From Anoplopoma fimbria (taxonomy: Eukaryota > Chordata > Actinopteri > Perciformes > Anoplopomatidae): a stretch of 64,000 bases of DNA. The stretch spans positions 11,506,476 to 11,570,475 of the forward strand of contig NC_072467.1 in assembly GCF_027596085.1 (NCBI RefSeq). The letters run 5' to 3'. This document shows positions 35,745 to 47,624 of the stretch, one piece after another (within the stretch, counting starts at the first letter, position 1; each line of letters starts with the position of its first letter). The position numbers were made by a program, and so were the translations under genes. Below the pieces are notes generated by a model. That model was not told the origin of the DNA. It ran no database searches and worked only from the letters and a program-made list of their open reading frames with translations.

Positions 35745-35980
35745 ACTTCCTGAAATTTCGCCAGTTTGAGTGAAATGCGCCTTTCTCTCCTATTCTCCCT
35801 TTCTCTGTCTACACACTTTGACTGTCTTCTTCCTGTGTGGGCAGCATCAGTGTGTGTGCGTGTAGACATTTGTGTGTGTGCGCGTGTGTGTGTGTGGACA
35901 GCTGTGCACTACCGATCTTCCGTCCTTCCCTGTGGACAGTTCACACTGTGCAGGTGTGCAGCATCTCTCCTCTATATGTC

Positions 35981-35981
<1 letters not shown>

Positions 35982-36066
<85 letters not shown>

Positions 36067-36070
36067 ACAC
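35982..36070 (+). repeat. (CA)n microsatellite
   Basis: About 41 CA units. The preceding interrupted TGTG/GCGTG run (35850-35898) is in the opposite sense and only about 85 bp away. Confidence 0.97.
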
Positions 36071-36705
36071 AGGGGGACGAATTTTGAGCATTATTTGAGT
36101 CTTTGACAGGAACTGACAAAATATATACGGACCAGGACAAAAGCAAAACACATCTGTTTTAACTCCTTTTCACGTTCTGAATGATCTGCTCACGCTCATA
36201 GGTGTTGCCATGGTCACAAAATGGATTGCAAACATGTCTGAGATAGTTCCTTGACGCTTCACAAGAAGATGGATTTAAAGGTAGGTTAGCTTAAAAAAAT
36301 TCTGCCAAAATAATATATCTTCTGTCTATTGTTTTCAATATATTGAACATGGTAAACATTATACCTGCCATTGTGAGCATTTTAGTATGCTGGTGCGTAG
36401 CTCAAATAACTACTCTGCATAATTACAGATTCACAATGATTAACTCATTCATGTGGACCAAAATGTTGGAAAAATGAATATAGGACAGACCACCTGAACT
36501 TAGCATTTCCATCCCTAGAGACATGCAAATATACAGATTTTTATGCAGCAGAAACCAGGGACACATAAACACAAATGCAGCATACGCCATGTTGCGAGAT
36601 ATATGGTAGATAACCAGCAGTAGTTAGAAGAATGAGACCCTGTAGCAGCATACGCAGACAAGCAGACAGACACTCACCACTTTCCTGTCTACCTCTCTGT
36701 AGCAC
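36071..36705. other. No gene recognised
   Basis: A/T-rich spacer between CA arrays, with no features identified. Confidence 0.45.
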
Positions 36706-36738
36706 AGACACACACACACATACACACACACACACACT

Positions 36739-36826
<88 letters not shown>

Positions 36827-36835
36827 CACACACAC
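36706..36835 (+). repeat. (CA)n microsatellite, about 60 units with variants
   Basis: Longest repeat tract in the window (about 130 bp), containing CATA, CTGA and CTAA interruptions. Confidence 0.97.
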
Positions 36836-36902
36836 CCAGAGACATTGATGCCAGTCTTTTCTGTGAGGGCAGAGTCAAGTGTTCCGTTGATGTTTTTCTC
36901 AC

Positions 36903-36920
36903 TTCATTAATATTAATGAA
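36903..36920. repeat. 18-bp perfect palindrome of homeodomain-type cores
   Basis: TTCATTAATATTAATGAA is fully self-complementary and contains two ATTAAT cores back to back. It lies between two long CA arrays in a 130-bp repeat-free island (36840-36975). Confidence 0.6.
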
Positions 36921-36987
36921 TCCCTCTCTCCATCAAAACACCACCGGTACTCATTTACACAGACCAGGGTGCAGTCACACACTCACA

Positions 36988-36989
<2 letters not shown>

Positions 36990-37079
<90 letters not shown>
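36990..37079 (+). repeat. (CA)n microsatellite
   Basis: About 45 pure CA units, following CACACT variants (36976-36989). Confidence 0.98.
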
Positions 37080-37083
<4 letters not shown>

Positions 37084-37289
37084 AATGCTCGTATACCTGC
37101 ACAATCGTGTTAACGCTAAAAAAAAATGTGCAATAAATCCCTTTAACCTGTAATTCGCATTCAGTTAGGTGTGATGTGTGTTTCACTTAATATATATGTT
37201 ATTGAGTTTATTTGACAATGAGTCACACAAGAGGGTGTTTGTGAAACTAGGCTGTTCTGTTGTTAGACTCTCTTTACCTTAACACGCAG

Positions 37290-37680
37290 ATGGGAGCTAC
37301 ATAAAAAAAGAAGAAAGAAAACAGGGAGATGAGAGAAGAAGCAGAGATCAAGATGTTTAGGCTTATTTTGGAATCCTAGAGGTGAAACAAGAAAAAACTG
37401 AACAGCACAAAGAAAAAAAGGGGGAAGATATAAGGGAGTAAAGAATAAAGTAAATAGTAGATGAAATAAAGAGTAGGAAGTATTAAAAAAATAGAGACAA
37501 AGAGTAAAGAAAGAGGTAGATGTAAGACAAAACTTGAAGAAACGACAGTAAAAGGTAGAGATAAAGAAGACAGAAAAAAGACAGACTATCATCAAGAGAG
37601 AAAAGGGGACGAAAGACTGAGCATTTAGTGCAGGCGGGAGGAATGGGAGAGTATAGGGTGGGTGGTAAGACACTCGGTTG
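37290..37680. repeat. Polypurine-biased tract
   Basis: About 390 bp of A/G-rich plus strand (AAGAAGAAAGAAAACAG and similar). The Phe/Leu/Ser-rich minus-strand frame at 37263-37709 is a compositional artefact, although it superficially resembles membrane segments. Confidence 0.7.
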
Positions 37681-39175
37681 AGGAGTGCTGTACTCAGATT
37701 TGCAGTCAATTAAGTTGGATTTACTGGGCCCATGATGAGATCCTTACTGACTGTGTGTTTTCATATTGGACTGGGGGTACAGGTAAGCCCTGATGCTTTT
37801 TTTCCTCTCTCCCCCCACCACCCACCTTTTCCTCGCCTCTCTTATTCTCTCTGTCTTCCTTGCTAACCCTCAGACTCTGATGCGTCCTGGAGGCTGGGCT
37901 GTCCAGTCGCTGGTAGAGCGATAAGAGCTGCTCTGTAATCAAGACTAAACCTCCCCTGAGTCCTGCCGAGAGGAGCCTCACAAACAAAACGCTTTGTGAG
38001 GGGAGAAGTGACACGCGCACGTGTAGGCACCTGCACATGCCCCCTGTCGTTGAATAACCTGAGGTAGCTATACGTTGTGAGGATGACAAGATGTATCAGC
38101 CACAACGACATAGTATAAACACCCACATAAAAATGATTGCTTTTGAATGATATCAATAATGTATGAAAGATGGTGAATATTTGTAAGAAGAAGCTGTTTT
38201 GAATGGCTGAACCTACTTTACATTGCTGGCTTTAAAAGCCTGAATAACAGCCATAAAGTTAAAAATGCATGATAAAGCAGCTGGAGGTTGGGAAAGGGAT
38301 GAAGGAAGCAAAATATAGACTAAGCCATGAAAGACGTTCAAACGGAAGTTTGAATGCTTGAAAAGCTGTGAATTTGAAGAGGATTCCTGAATTATAATAA
38401 TAAGCTTAAAATTAGAGAACACTTTTTTTCACAGGCATTACTTGATTATTTAAAACATTATTAAGTGATATTGTTTTATTTTTTGGGCCCAGGTCAGTGG
38501 AACCGGCGGTAAAAACCACATGGACAGATTTCTATTTTATAGAGTTGTTGGTGAACATGTTGCAGTTGCCTTTTTTTCACCTCCAGCAGACAAAGATGAG
38601 AGCTGTAAGAGTGAATCAAAACAGTAAAGCTATGAACTGTAAAACCGAAACAATGAGCTGCAAGGTGCAAAAATGCTTATTGGGGGATACTTCTCTTCGG
38701 TGTGTCACTTTAGGCAATGCTTTTTATATTACATGTAGTCCTTTAACCCATGGTTAATATGCAGATATATGTATTAGTGCACCCTTATCTTAATGTATCA
38801 CACACATTTACTTGCAGTTCAGCATAAAGACACTGTTAAATTGAAGTGTGAGTCACCCTACCATAAAGTCGTTACAATTTTTATATCTATTCAAGGCTTC
38901 TGATTATCAGCATATCCTAGCTGGTTTATTCCTCTGCTGCATGGGAAATGTTGTTTCCACTTTGTTTGGAGTAAATGTAAACGGAGCAGGCCAGTGGGCA
39001 TAGGTTCACCACGATGAACAGACAGAGGAAGAAGTGCCACTGATGGAAATTCTTGCATCAAAAGAATATTTGAAAGTGAGAAGTAAGAAAGGAGAGGAGG
39101 AAAGGGAATACATTTGAGTGCGGGACACAAGCTGTTGTTCTCTGGATGCTATGTTAGCAGTTTACTCACATACAA

Positions 39176-39181
<6 letters not shown>
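37681..39181. other. No gene recognised
   Basis: No exon. 38180-38400 contains phrases such as GCTTGAAAAGCTGTGAATTTG that recall the short phrase near 8157-8262 and may belong to one old repeat family. Otherwise unassigned. Confidence 0.35.

Positions 39182-39254
<73 letters not shown>
39182..39254 (+). repeat. (CA)n microsatellite
   Basis: About 36 pure CA units, about 75 bp before the 3' end of the LINE at 39329-40735. Confidence 0.98.
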
Positions 39255-39255
<1 letters not shown>

Positions 39256-39328
39256 CTAACAGTTTACACAGCACTTTATTTCTCCCATAAACAAAGAATA
39301 AAGCCCAGCTTGTCCTCAGAGCAGCCAT

Positions 39329-40735
39329 ATATTACATTACATTACATTACAGTCATTTAGCAGACGCTTTTATCCAAAGCGACTTACAATAAGTGTATTC
39401 AACATAGGTATTCAAGAGAACTACTTGTCACCAGAAGTCATAAGTGCATCTCCTTTCTTAAACAAGCATCTAAGAGCATAAACCAGAGGCTCAGGGTAGT
39501 ACTTCTTGAAGAGGTGAGTTTTCAGCCTGCGCCAACAGATGGGCAGCGACTCTGCCATCCTGACGTCAGTGGGGAGTTCATTCCACCACTGTGGGGCCAG
39601 GACAGAAAAAAGCCGTGACCGGGTCGATCGGCCGCAGGGACCTCTGAGCGACGGGGCAACCAATCGCCCCGAGGCAGCAGAGCGAAGTGGTCGGGCGGGG
39701 GTATAGGGCTTGACCATGGCCTGGAGATAGGAAGGAGCTGTTCCTTTCACTGCCCTGTAGGCTAGCACCAGAGTCTTAAACTGGATGTGAGCTCTTACAG
39801 GGAGCCAGTGTAGAGAACGGAGAAGGGGAGTTGTGTGGGAGAACTTGGGGCGATTGAATACCAGACAAGCTGCAGCTTTCTGGACAAGCTCCAGAGGTCT
39901 GATGGCTTATGCTGGGGCTCCTGCAAGTAGTGAGTTGCAGTAGTCCAGGCGGGAGATGACCAGAGCCTGGATGAGCACCTGCGCCGTCTCCTCAGTGAGG
40001 AAGGGGCGAATCCTCCTGATGTTGTAGAGCAGGAATCTGCAGGAGCGTGTAACCGATGCAATGTTTGCTGAGAACTACAGTTGGTCGTCCAGGGTCACAC
40101 CCAGATTCCTTGCAGTCCGAGTTGGCGTCACCACGGTATTATCAATGGTGATAGACAGGTCTCGGTGCGGGCAACCCTTCCCCGGGAGGAACAGTAGCTC
40201 GGTTTTATCCAGGTTGAGCTTCAGGTGGTGTGTCGCATCCACTTCAAGATGTCAGCCAAGCACGCAGCAATGCGTGCCTCCACTTGAGTGTCACCGGGGG
40301 GGAAATGACAAGACCAGCTGGGTGTCATCGGCATAACAATGGTAAGAGAAGTCATGCGAGAGTTTAACAGAACCCAGAGATTTTGTGTAGAGTGAGAAGA
40401 GAAGGGGGCCCAGAACTGAACCTTGTGGAACCCCCGTAGACAGCATGCGTGGTTCCGATACACCCCCCTCCATGTCACCTGGTAGGATCGACCTGTCAGG
40501 TAGGATGCAAACAGGGAGAGTGCAGAGCCTGAGACGCCCATCCCCTCGAGGGTGGAGAGGAGGATCTGGTGGTTCACCGTGGCAAACGCTGCAGACAGGT
40601 CCAGGAGAATCAGGACAGAGGAGAGAGAGTTCGCTCTCGCGGCGTGAAGCGACTCTGTCACCGCAAGGAGGGCTGTCTCTGTTGAGTGACCCACCTTGAA
40701 CCTTGAACCCGGACTGGTGGGGGTCCAACAAACAG
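39329..40735 (-). mobile_element. 5'-truncated L2-like non-LTR retrotransposon
   Basis: Oriented on the minus strand, with its 3' end at 39329-39351 as an ATTAC pentamer repeat (TGTAA on minus). This is preceded by AAGTCGCTTTGGATAAAAGC (minus), the tail shared by fish L2-type LINEs and their partner SINEs. The body carries reverse-transcriptase and C-terminal motifs in several frames. The 5' end is lost upstream of about 40735, as usual for incompletely reverse-transcribed copies. No target duplication was identified. L2/CR1-group placement rests on the tail and on the YADD-region protein motifs. Confidence 0.9.
39421..40735 (-). pseudogene. L2-like LINE reverse transcriptase, frameshifted fragment
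   Basis: In order on the minus strand: [18 protein letters not shown] and [21 protein letters not shown] in one frame (about 40620-40455), then [19 protein letters not shown] and [10 protein letters not shown] in another. The catalytic YADD is at 40324-40335. Further frame changes follow before the C-terminal block GTAPSYLQAMVKPYTP and VLAPQWWNELPTDVR (39740-39570). At least two frameshifts plus stop codons break it, so it cannot be functional. The N-terminal endonuclease is absent through 5' truncation. The first motif has Ala where most relatives have Asp (AAFATVNH against AAFDTVNH), which removes a catalytic residue. Confidence 0.9.
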
Positions 40736-40821
40736 TGTAGAAATACAAACACGGAATTAAAACAAAAGAGTGTAGCTACCTGCATATACTGCTTTTCTCT
40801 TTGCATTTCCTCACAACGGAT

Positions 40822-40822
<1 letters not shown>

Positions 40823-40899
<77 letters not shown>
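40823..40899 (+). repeat. (GT)n microsatellite
   Basis: About 38 GT units, then TTTG/GCGTG variants to about 40930. It lies about 90 bp beyond the LINE's 5' break and is inverted relative to 39182-39254. Confidence 0.98.
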
Positions 40900-40902
<3 letters not shown>

Positions 40903-41103
40903 TGTTTGTGTGCGTGCGTGCGTATGTATTTGTGTGTGAGTAGAGAGAGATGCTTGGATCCAACATGTGGTGGCTGAATCAGCTGTATCTTACAGGAGCA
41001 AAACAAGCCTTTCTCCCCAAAATAATTGCTGGAAACGGTGCTTGTTCATCTTTTCTCATAGCTCCAGAAGACAATTCTGAAATCGGAATGGAAACTTGAA
41101 TAC

Positions 41104-41268
41104 TTTAAAAGGTCAGTCCACTCAAAATATATAAATATATTTATCTTACTTCCTTCTTTAGGTATCAAGCCATGCAGATATTTTATGGTTTTATTTTATT
41201 CATTTAAATTGCCCAGTTTTTTAACTACTGTGACTACTGTAAACTTTAAAGCAAACTGACCCTTTAAA
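41104..41268. mobile_element. 165-bp TTAA-type MITE
   Basis: Left end TTTAAAAGGTCAGT (41104-41117) and right end ACTGACCCTTTAAA (41255-41268) are inverted repeats with one mismatch, both carrying TTAA or TTTAAA at the edge as in piggyBac-type targets. The interior is A/T-rich and non-coding. Elements beginning AAAGGTCAGTTCACCC are familiar in teleosts. Confidence 0.6.
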
Positions 41269-41490
41269 TTGAATAATCAAATTTAAAGTATTAATGAAAA
41301 GTTTACATTTAAGGTATGTGCACCAATTGGGACACCCAATAACGCAAATACAAGCACATTTTTCAACATGAGGAAAATCAAAACTTTCACACCCTCTGAT
41401 CTGATGCTGGGCCCGTTTATTAAATGTACATTATGAAAAAAAATTGATTGGGCTGACTCTTTGCATGTGGCAAGGGATGCACAACACACA

Positions 41491-41492
<2 letters not shown>

Positions 41493-41563
<71 letters not shown>
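41493..41563 (+). repeat. (CA)n microsatellite
   Basis: About 35 pure CA units preceded by CACACAAACAC. Confidence 0.98.
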
Positions 41564-41567
<4 letters not shown>

Positions 41568-42769
41568 GAAGCAGGAGAATGTAGAAAAGACAACATGCAG
41601 GGTAAAACAGCGATCACAAGTCCAAAGAAAGTGCTTGGGGTGTCTTTTGATAATCTTTTAATCCAGCCTCTACAGGACAGCGGGATGAACAGATGGATGA
41701 GAGAGTGAGAGGGTAGTGATGGATGAATAAAAAATAAACCAAGCTGAGATGCTCACACAGTGGTGGAATACAACACAGTGTTTTTAGCAGAAAAAAGGAC
41801 ATATAATTATCACTCTGGGGTGCACACATAGAGATAAACACAGGGAGGGACACCAAACTGACACACAAGACCCTGTGAGGGAAACGCACACACGCTCGCT
41901 GCGATAGCTAGCTGTGTGAAGAGGGTGTACTAATTGTTTTGCTAAGCGTCGTAATTGCAGCTCTCATTGGCTTCTCCAAATTTCAGCACTTCCTGCTGAC
42001 ACACAGACACACACACACAAATACTAGCTTTAACAAACAGACAGAGAGAGAAAGATGAGAAGTGTAGTGTCTAGTGTATCCTGAAGTAAAAAAGCCAATT
42101 ATTTATTTTTTTCCTCTTTTTTTTTCAGATCCCTATTAGCTTTCACAAAGTGTTTGCTGGCATCCCCATTAAAGATTAAACAGCTATTTAAAAATCACGG
42201 TTTAAATGAAACAGAGAAAATGCAGACCCAACGATAAACAACAGAAATGAAGGGAGCTCATGTTGCATGCGGAAGTGTAAACCCTAGAAAATATACATTA
42301 TAAAATAAAATAAGATATGTGAACACATGAATTTCCAGGACAAATTGGCTAACACTAGCAATGGCTTGATGCTTCTCTTATGGTCCCATCGAAACTAAAT
42401 TAGAGCGTTTTTAGCTTCTGTCCAGTGACAAGTTCACAGTGAAACTGAATAGTGGACTACTCAAAATCTGTAGGACCCATGTCACAGTGACACAGCTGGT
42501 TGAAAATCTGCAAAGTTTTCCTTTGAATGAATCAGAGCTCAGCCACTGATATCCAAGCACGCACACTCTACCTGTCTCTCCATATTTCTCTGTTAGCTAT
42601 TCCAATCCACAAATGGTGCAGAATGGTTTCAATATTTCAATGGGACTTTGAGGTTTATTGGAGCTCTTTTGAAACTATTTAGAATTCTAAAGTCTATTTT
42701 CTTTAATTTGTTTAGTGGTTGAACTGATCTTGTATGGCTTAATTACTTTGAGCTGGAACAAGTAGGTGG
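41564..42769. other. No gene recognised; possible LINE scrap at 42127-42165
   Basis: 'GATCCCTATTAGCTTTCACA' resembles a phrase found in fish LINE 3' regions, preceded by a T run. It is too short to be sure. The rest is A/T-rich and unassigned. Confidence 0.35.
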
Positions 42770-43060
42770 TTAGCCTTGTTTAGCATAAGGACTGGAAGCA
42801 GGGGAAACAGCTAGCTTGGCTTTATCCCCCCGCAAAAAAACAAAAGAAAACAGCTCCTCTGACCCTACCAATTAGCACCACAAAACCTGCCCAATGAACA
42901 TAGTCTATTCGGTTTGTTTTTGTAAACAAAACATATGAAAATGATTAACATGCTGTAATTATTCCTCCAATGGCAGCCAGCGACTTCATGCAGGCATTTT
43001 GTCCCTGTTAGGTTGCCAGTACACCAATGCTGCAATAAAGTACCAGCCAGACAAATAAAC
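42770..43060. repeat. Degenerate teleost interspersed repeat
   Basis: Carries the run of phrases TTAGCCTTGTTTAGCATAAG, GACTGGAAGCAGGGGAAAC, AGCTAGCTTGGCT and a later GTTGCCAG. This matches the layout of a very common non-autonomous fish repeat ('GCTTAGCTTAGCATAAAGAC...'). The copy is old and its ends are not resolved. Confidence 0.55.
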
Positions 43061-45480
43061 TGATATTAGCTAAGAAGTAGCTACATGTTACTCCCCCAAA
43101 CCCCACATTGTGGGTTTTATATTTCTATCTTTGTAAGGTTTAAACAAACAACATATGATGTGTCAATTTGTCAGCGTTGTATGAAAGTCAGGGAGGAGAA
43201 ACTGCTCGTGGCTCTTGAAAGACAATACCACCTGCACATCACATATACTATTCAAATTGTAAACAACAGGCCAATCAATATTGGAGAAGATGATGAACTC
43301 CCTCCCACAGTAATATAAATGACACAGGACCCTTGTGTAACTGGATATATAAACATTTCAGCAACCCGCTCCACCTTGGACCAAACGCTGAATGCCAAGC
43401 TGACCATGGGGATCGCTATGTGTGGCCTTATTCACACTGAATGAATGCAGATAGTAAAAAAGACATTGCTGAGTCTGGGTTTAAAGATAAATGAGTAAAG
43501 TCAACCATGTTTGTGTTGTAATCTGACACATAAGCCGCAGTACCGATAGTAAGATGTGTTAGCTAGGTACAGAGTATAAATGGGATGACAAGGAATTTAA
43601 ATAATTGGACTTACTGCTGAGTGCAGCTTAAGTTAGATCTCACAGCAAAGATTGTCCTGTGGAAGGGCAAACCATAAAGTTGTATGAAAACTCATTTTAG
43701 TTGAAGTAAGATTTGGATTCTCACATTATCCCAAGCCATGTTTGCACAAGTTCTAACAGTACATATACTAATCCCACACCGCTGTGGGAGTTTTTTTTTA
43801 AAGGCACTATCTAGTAAGATCTTCCAGTCTCTGCAGTAATCTGATACAAACCCTGCACTGCTGATCAGAAACATACTATACTTGCAGTATAGACAAAATG
43901 CTCATGTATTGCTGAATGTGGTTTCCGCGAGTTAGTGACAAAGCATATTAAAGATACATTTTGCTGAACTGACTTTCAAAAAGGCAAATCTGTGAAGTCA
44001 CTCCCAAGTTTGAAGATGACAAAGGGCTTTGGTGTAATCTGATAAAAAGGCTACCTTGCCAAATTTTAACTGACATAACCTGGTGGTCTGCCAAGAGGAC
44101 ATGTACACACAATCTATAGCAGACAATATGCTGTAAAAGGGGGACAACCTGAACACTGTAAAAGCTGAAGGCTGTCTGGACTACCAACACCATGGAGATG
44201 TTTAAAGGGGAACTCTCAGGTTCAAACCATTTTCAATGTCAATTTACAAACACTCAATATTGAAAATGCAATCTCTCCCATTCGCAGTTAAATTTAGACT
44301 TTATTTGAAGGGTCACTACAATACCCAGTATTCTTTGCCAATGCTGCCAGGGATGGTAGCTTGCATTTTGTGACAGAGCAAGTAGTTTGGCTGACAAATG
44401 TACAAACACGGACATGAACTTGAAGTAAAGACTGGACACCAATTGCCAGTTGGCATGAATGAGGTGAGTCTTTCATTTCAAACGATCTAGAGCTCTGATT
44501 TACGGCCATAAAAATCTGATGGTTTACGAAAAAAATATTATATATATAGATTATGCATTGTGTTCACTGTACTACTGAAATATGACCAAATGGATGTGTT
44601 TTCTACTCTTAGCATAACCCTCATCACCTGAGAGAAAATAGGGTAAGAATCTTTCGGATACATTTTGGTAAAACAGTCATCCAACAGTTTGTGTGATTCA
44701 TGCATTCACTGGGCAAATACCCAAGATGGCTCTCAGATAACCATGTTTTTTGTCCCAGTGTGTAGTAGAGACATGTACCACAGAGCTTTTTTCGATAGCA
44801 GGGTGTCTATGACCTGCAAAGAGGTTATAAATGATTGCATCACCCTTTCTTAATGTTGCTGAAAGATGGATTCATCCAAATTGTGTCCAGACTTGTCATA
44901 CAGAGTGCTAAACTAAAAGCTTTCAGTGCATAAGTGAAGGTCTGCCAGATATGAAATGTTGTGAGCTTCACATTATGGGTATCCAGCCATCTGAATATCA
45001 AAAAGCACGGGTCCTTTCACTCCTGGAGTCAGTACTAGCAAGAGTCCTTGATAGCTGACAAATTTATAGCCGTGCTGGCCTTTGATTCTTGCTGCTCATT
45101 GAAAACAGATTTTAGAAAAGATACTTCTTTTGTGTTCCCTCTACAAAAATTTGGTTTCCCATCTACCCAGCCAGGGAATGAGGAAATATTAATCTAGGAC
45201 ATTTAGGAGACCCACCACTCATGTTTTTGTGTTGCGAACCCCAGACATAGAGCAAGTCGCCAGCAGGACAGCTTGGCTGGGTAATATTGCTTCACAGCAA
45301 TCTGATTAGCTAGCTGCAACTGACCAACTACTGGGGCTGAAGCTGACTAAGAAATGGGCCTGACTATCTGTCAAATAGAAGCTACAAGCAATGTTTCTCT
45401 GAAACTCTGACTGGTTCCCAGTTACCAACCAAGAAGAGAATACTGAAGGAGGTGAGTTGGGAGAATATGTATAAGAAATT
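43061..45480. other. No gene recognised; possibly decayed element
   Basis: About 2.4 kb of unusually repeat-free sequence with many short frames and no simple repeats. It reads like a decayed larger mobile element or ordinary intron. I could not match any part to a known protein. Confidence 0.3.
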
Positions 45481-46600
45481 CAGCTATTGTAGCAATGTTA
45501 GAGCATGTTGTCCCACCTTCATGCTTAGCTGATATCTGGCTAGGATTAATGAAAGCACCAGTTTTCCCAGTGCCAGATCAAACCCAGGTGCTCTGGCAAT
45601 CCCTCTGTCCCCAGAGACTGATGCTCTGTGCTTTGGCAAACATTCTTGAGCACATCCGGCAGGACACTGAAAGTGGGAAGATAAGCAAGTCATCCTTAGC
45701 AGATTTGTCATTTCAGGCACCGAAAAACATGAATAACAAACATTTTTGCCGGAGGCCTTATTTTTTTTAGGGAGCGCCCCATCATATGCTTGCAAATTTA
45801 AGTATGCAAAGGTACCAAACATCCTTCTAAAGTAGAACAGCTAGGCCATTTTTCTAGTTAAAACAATTATGGGGAGTTGAGACCTTCACAGAAGTATTTA
45901 CATCTTCACATATCATCTCAACTTACTGAACAGAGTCAACCACTCTTTGTGTAACTGCAGCCTTACCTAAAGTTTACACTGCACGCAGACAGCCAATCAG
46001 CCACCCACCCTGTGAACTATAGACCTAACTGGCCAGTCTTCAAAACAGAGCCAGTCACAATGCACCCCAGATCCTCCCTTGAGGCTTTGCTGAGGTCTCA
46101 ATACATCTGTCCTCCTCCATTTATCCATCTGTCCATCTGTTTGTCTGTCCCTGTGTGTGTGCCTCGGTAACCCTATACATCCCCTGTGTCCAATCAGCTC
46201 ATCTGACCTAGTCAGACAGTGGAAGCACCAGGTGCCAGATGCCCAGCTATAATTGGTAAGCCAGGTTATGTGTAAATACTGTACACTACTTTGTTGGATG
46301 TGAACCTTTCTCCAGTCCACCTTTGATTCTTTGTGTTTGGTGACAAGATTCAACATGTTGATGTTAATACAGCAACTCACAACATATAACAGCAAAAACA
46401 ATAAAACCATTAAAGATCATTTAAATGATAGTTAGACATTTTCTGATGCTTGTGTTATACATTATCTGTATATTAGCTGGATTCTACCAAAAGAGCACTT
46501 CTAAGAGAGCTTTAAATTACTGAAGATATAGCTATGCTGTGTTTTAAGCAGACTGGATGGTATTCAGCAGATGATAGAACTTTCATTACAATCATAAGAG
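45481..46600. other. No gene recognised
   Basis: The 112-codon minus frame (45484-45822) and 137-codon minus frame (45997-46410) lack recognisable domains and show no supporting codon or motif pattern, so neither is called. Confidence 0.35.
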
Positions 46601-46735
46601 ACTAGACTTGCCTCTCAAAGACTTTAGACTTGACTTGGACTCTAGTTCAAAGACTTACGACTTGACTTGGGCTTAAGTTAAGGGACTTGAGACTTGACTT
46701 TGACTTGTAGAAAATTACTTGTGACTATCTCCAGC
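46600..46735. repeat. Degenerate ACTTGACTTGG-type repeat
   Basis: Repeated variants of GACTTGACTTGGACT and AGACTTGACTT across about 135 bp. This motif style is known from a teleost repeat family in which 'GACTTGGACTTGAG' recurs. Units are imperfect, so it is not a clean tandem array. Confidence 0.55.
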
Positions 46736-47591
46736 GTGTTCTTAACTTGCTTGCCAACTTTACTGGGAAGGCAACATCCGGGATTCACCATGTTTTGTTC
46801 AGAGTTGCAGGGTGAGTTAACCGCTACATTGTGAGGACATCTGGAGTTCTGCGTCATCGTATCTAACACTCAGCTAGCTGTTGGGTGGTCAGTAATTCCC
46901 TCATTGGCTGGTGTTGTGCTAACTGTAGTGTCTATGCTATATGTTTTCTATTTGTACTCATGTTAAAAAAAAATGTGTCCATTGAATCAATTGTGCTGAT
47001 AACTCAAGTAACAAGTAATGTAAAGACTTTGGCTGTTTAGAAGTGAGTAATGCAATGATGTTTTGTAGTATTTAGAAATATGTCAGGTATAATGAATTAC
47101 ATTTTAGTTAAGTAACTTGCGCAAGACTGGTGACTTTTACCATAAAGGTTCGGCTCTCATGCAGCACTATAGGCCCTCAGCTCAGGCTGTTTGAAGAGCT
47201 TATCCAAAGCAATGCCAACCCAGACTTATGTCTCCAAACTGAATGATATCCAACAGGACCCTGGGTAATATGCAGTGCCAGCTTCCACTCTCTGTCTGTC
47301 TTCCTATTGCTTTTTCTGCTTTCATTCACTTTTTCTCTGTCCCAATGTCATTGTTTGCTGACGTTCTTTCTAATTGTGATTCCATCCATGTTGCCCCCTT
47401 GCTAACCTCTTCTGTATGCTCTTAGTACATTTATTCTCACTACACACACATGCACACACACAAAGATATGAGAAAAGAGGGAGCACAGTCCAACATTTAA
47501 AATCCTTCATTAGCATCTTCTGAATTACTTATATTTACACAGTGCGGGAATAATCCAGAGGAATAACAAGTTTTAAGGACGCCAAAGTCCA
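46736..47591. other. No gene recognised
   Basis: No coding or element signature identified. Confidence 0.4.
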
Positions 47592-47592
47592 C

Positions 47593-47621
<29 letters not shown>
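47592..47621 (+). repeat. (CA)n microsatellite
   Basis: About 15 CA units. Confidence 0.93.

Positions 47622-47624
<3 letters not shown>

Noticed and set aside
37263..37709. 148-codon Phe/Leu/Ser-rich frame resembling a membrane protein
   Set aside because: It is the complement of a polypurine tract, so hydrophobic and serine codons are expected from composition alone.
44160..44240. Repeat terminus-like TTTAAAGGGGAACTCTCAGG
   Set aside because: Resembles the start of a teleost MITE, but no inverted partner was found within 1 kb.
45484..45822. 112-codon minus frame with several cysteines, considered as an exon or retroelement protein
   Set aside because: No motif matches a known family, the opposite strand is equally open, and no conserved spacing of Cys/His residues is visible.
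45997..46410. 137-codon minus frame starting with a hydrophobic stretch like a signal peptide
   Set aside because: The hydrophobic start is A/T-driven, and the rest includes simple DRQTDGQ-type repeats from CTGTC/CATC sequence. No domain.
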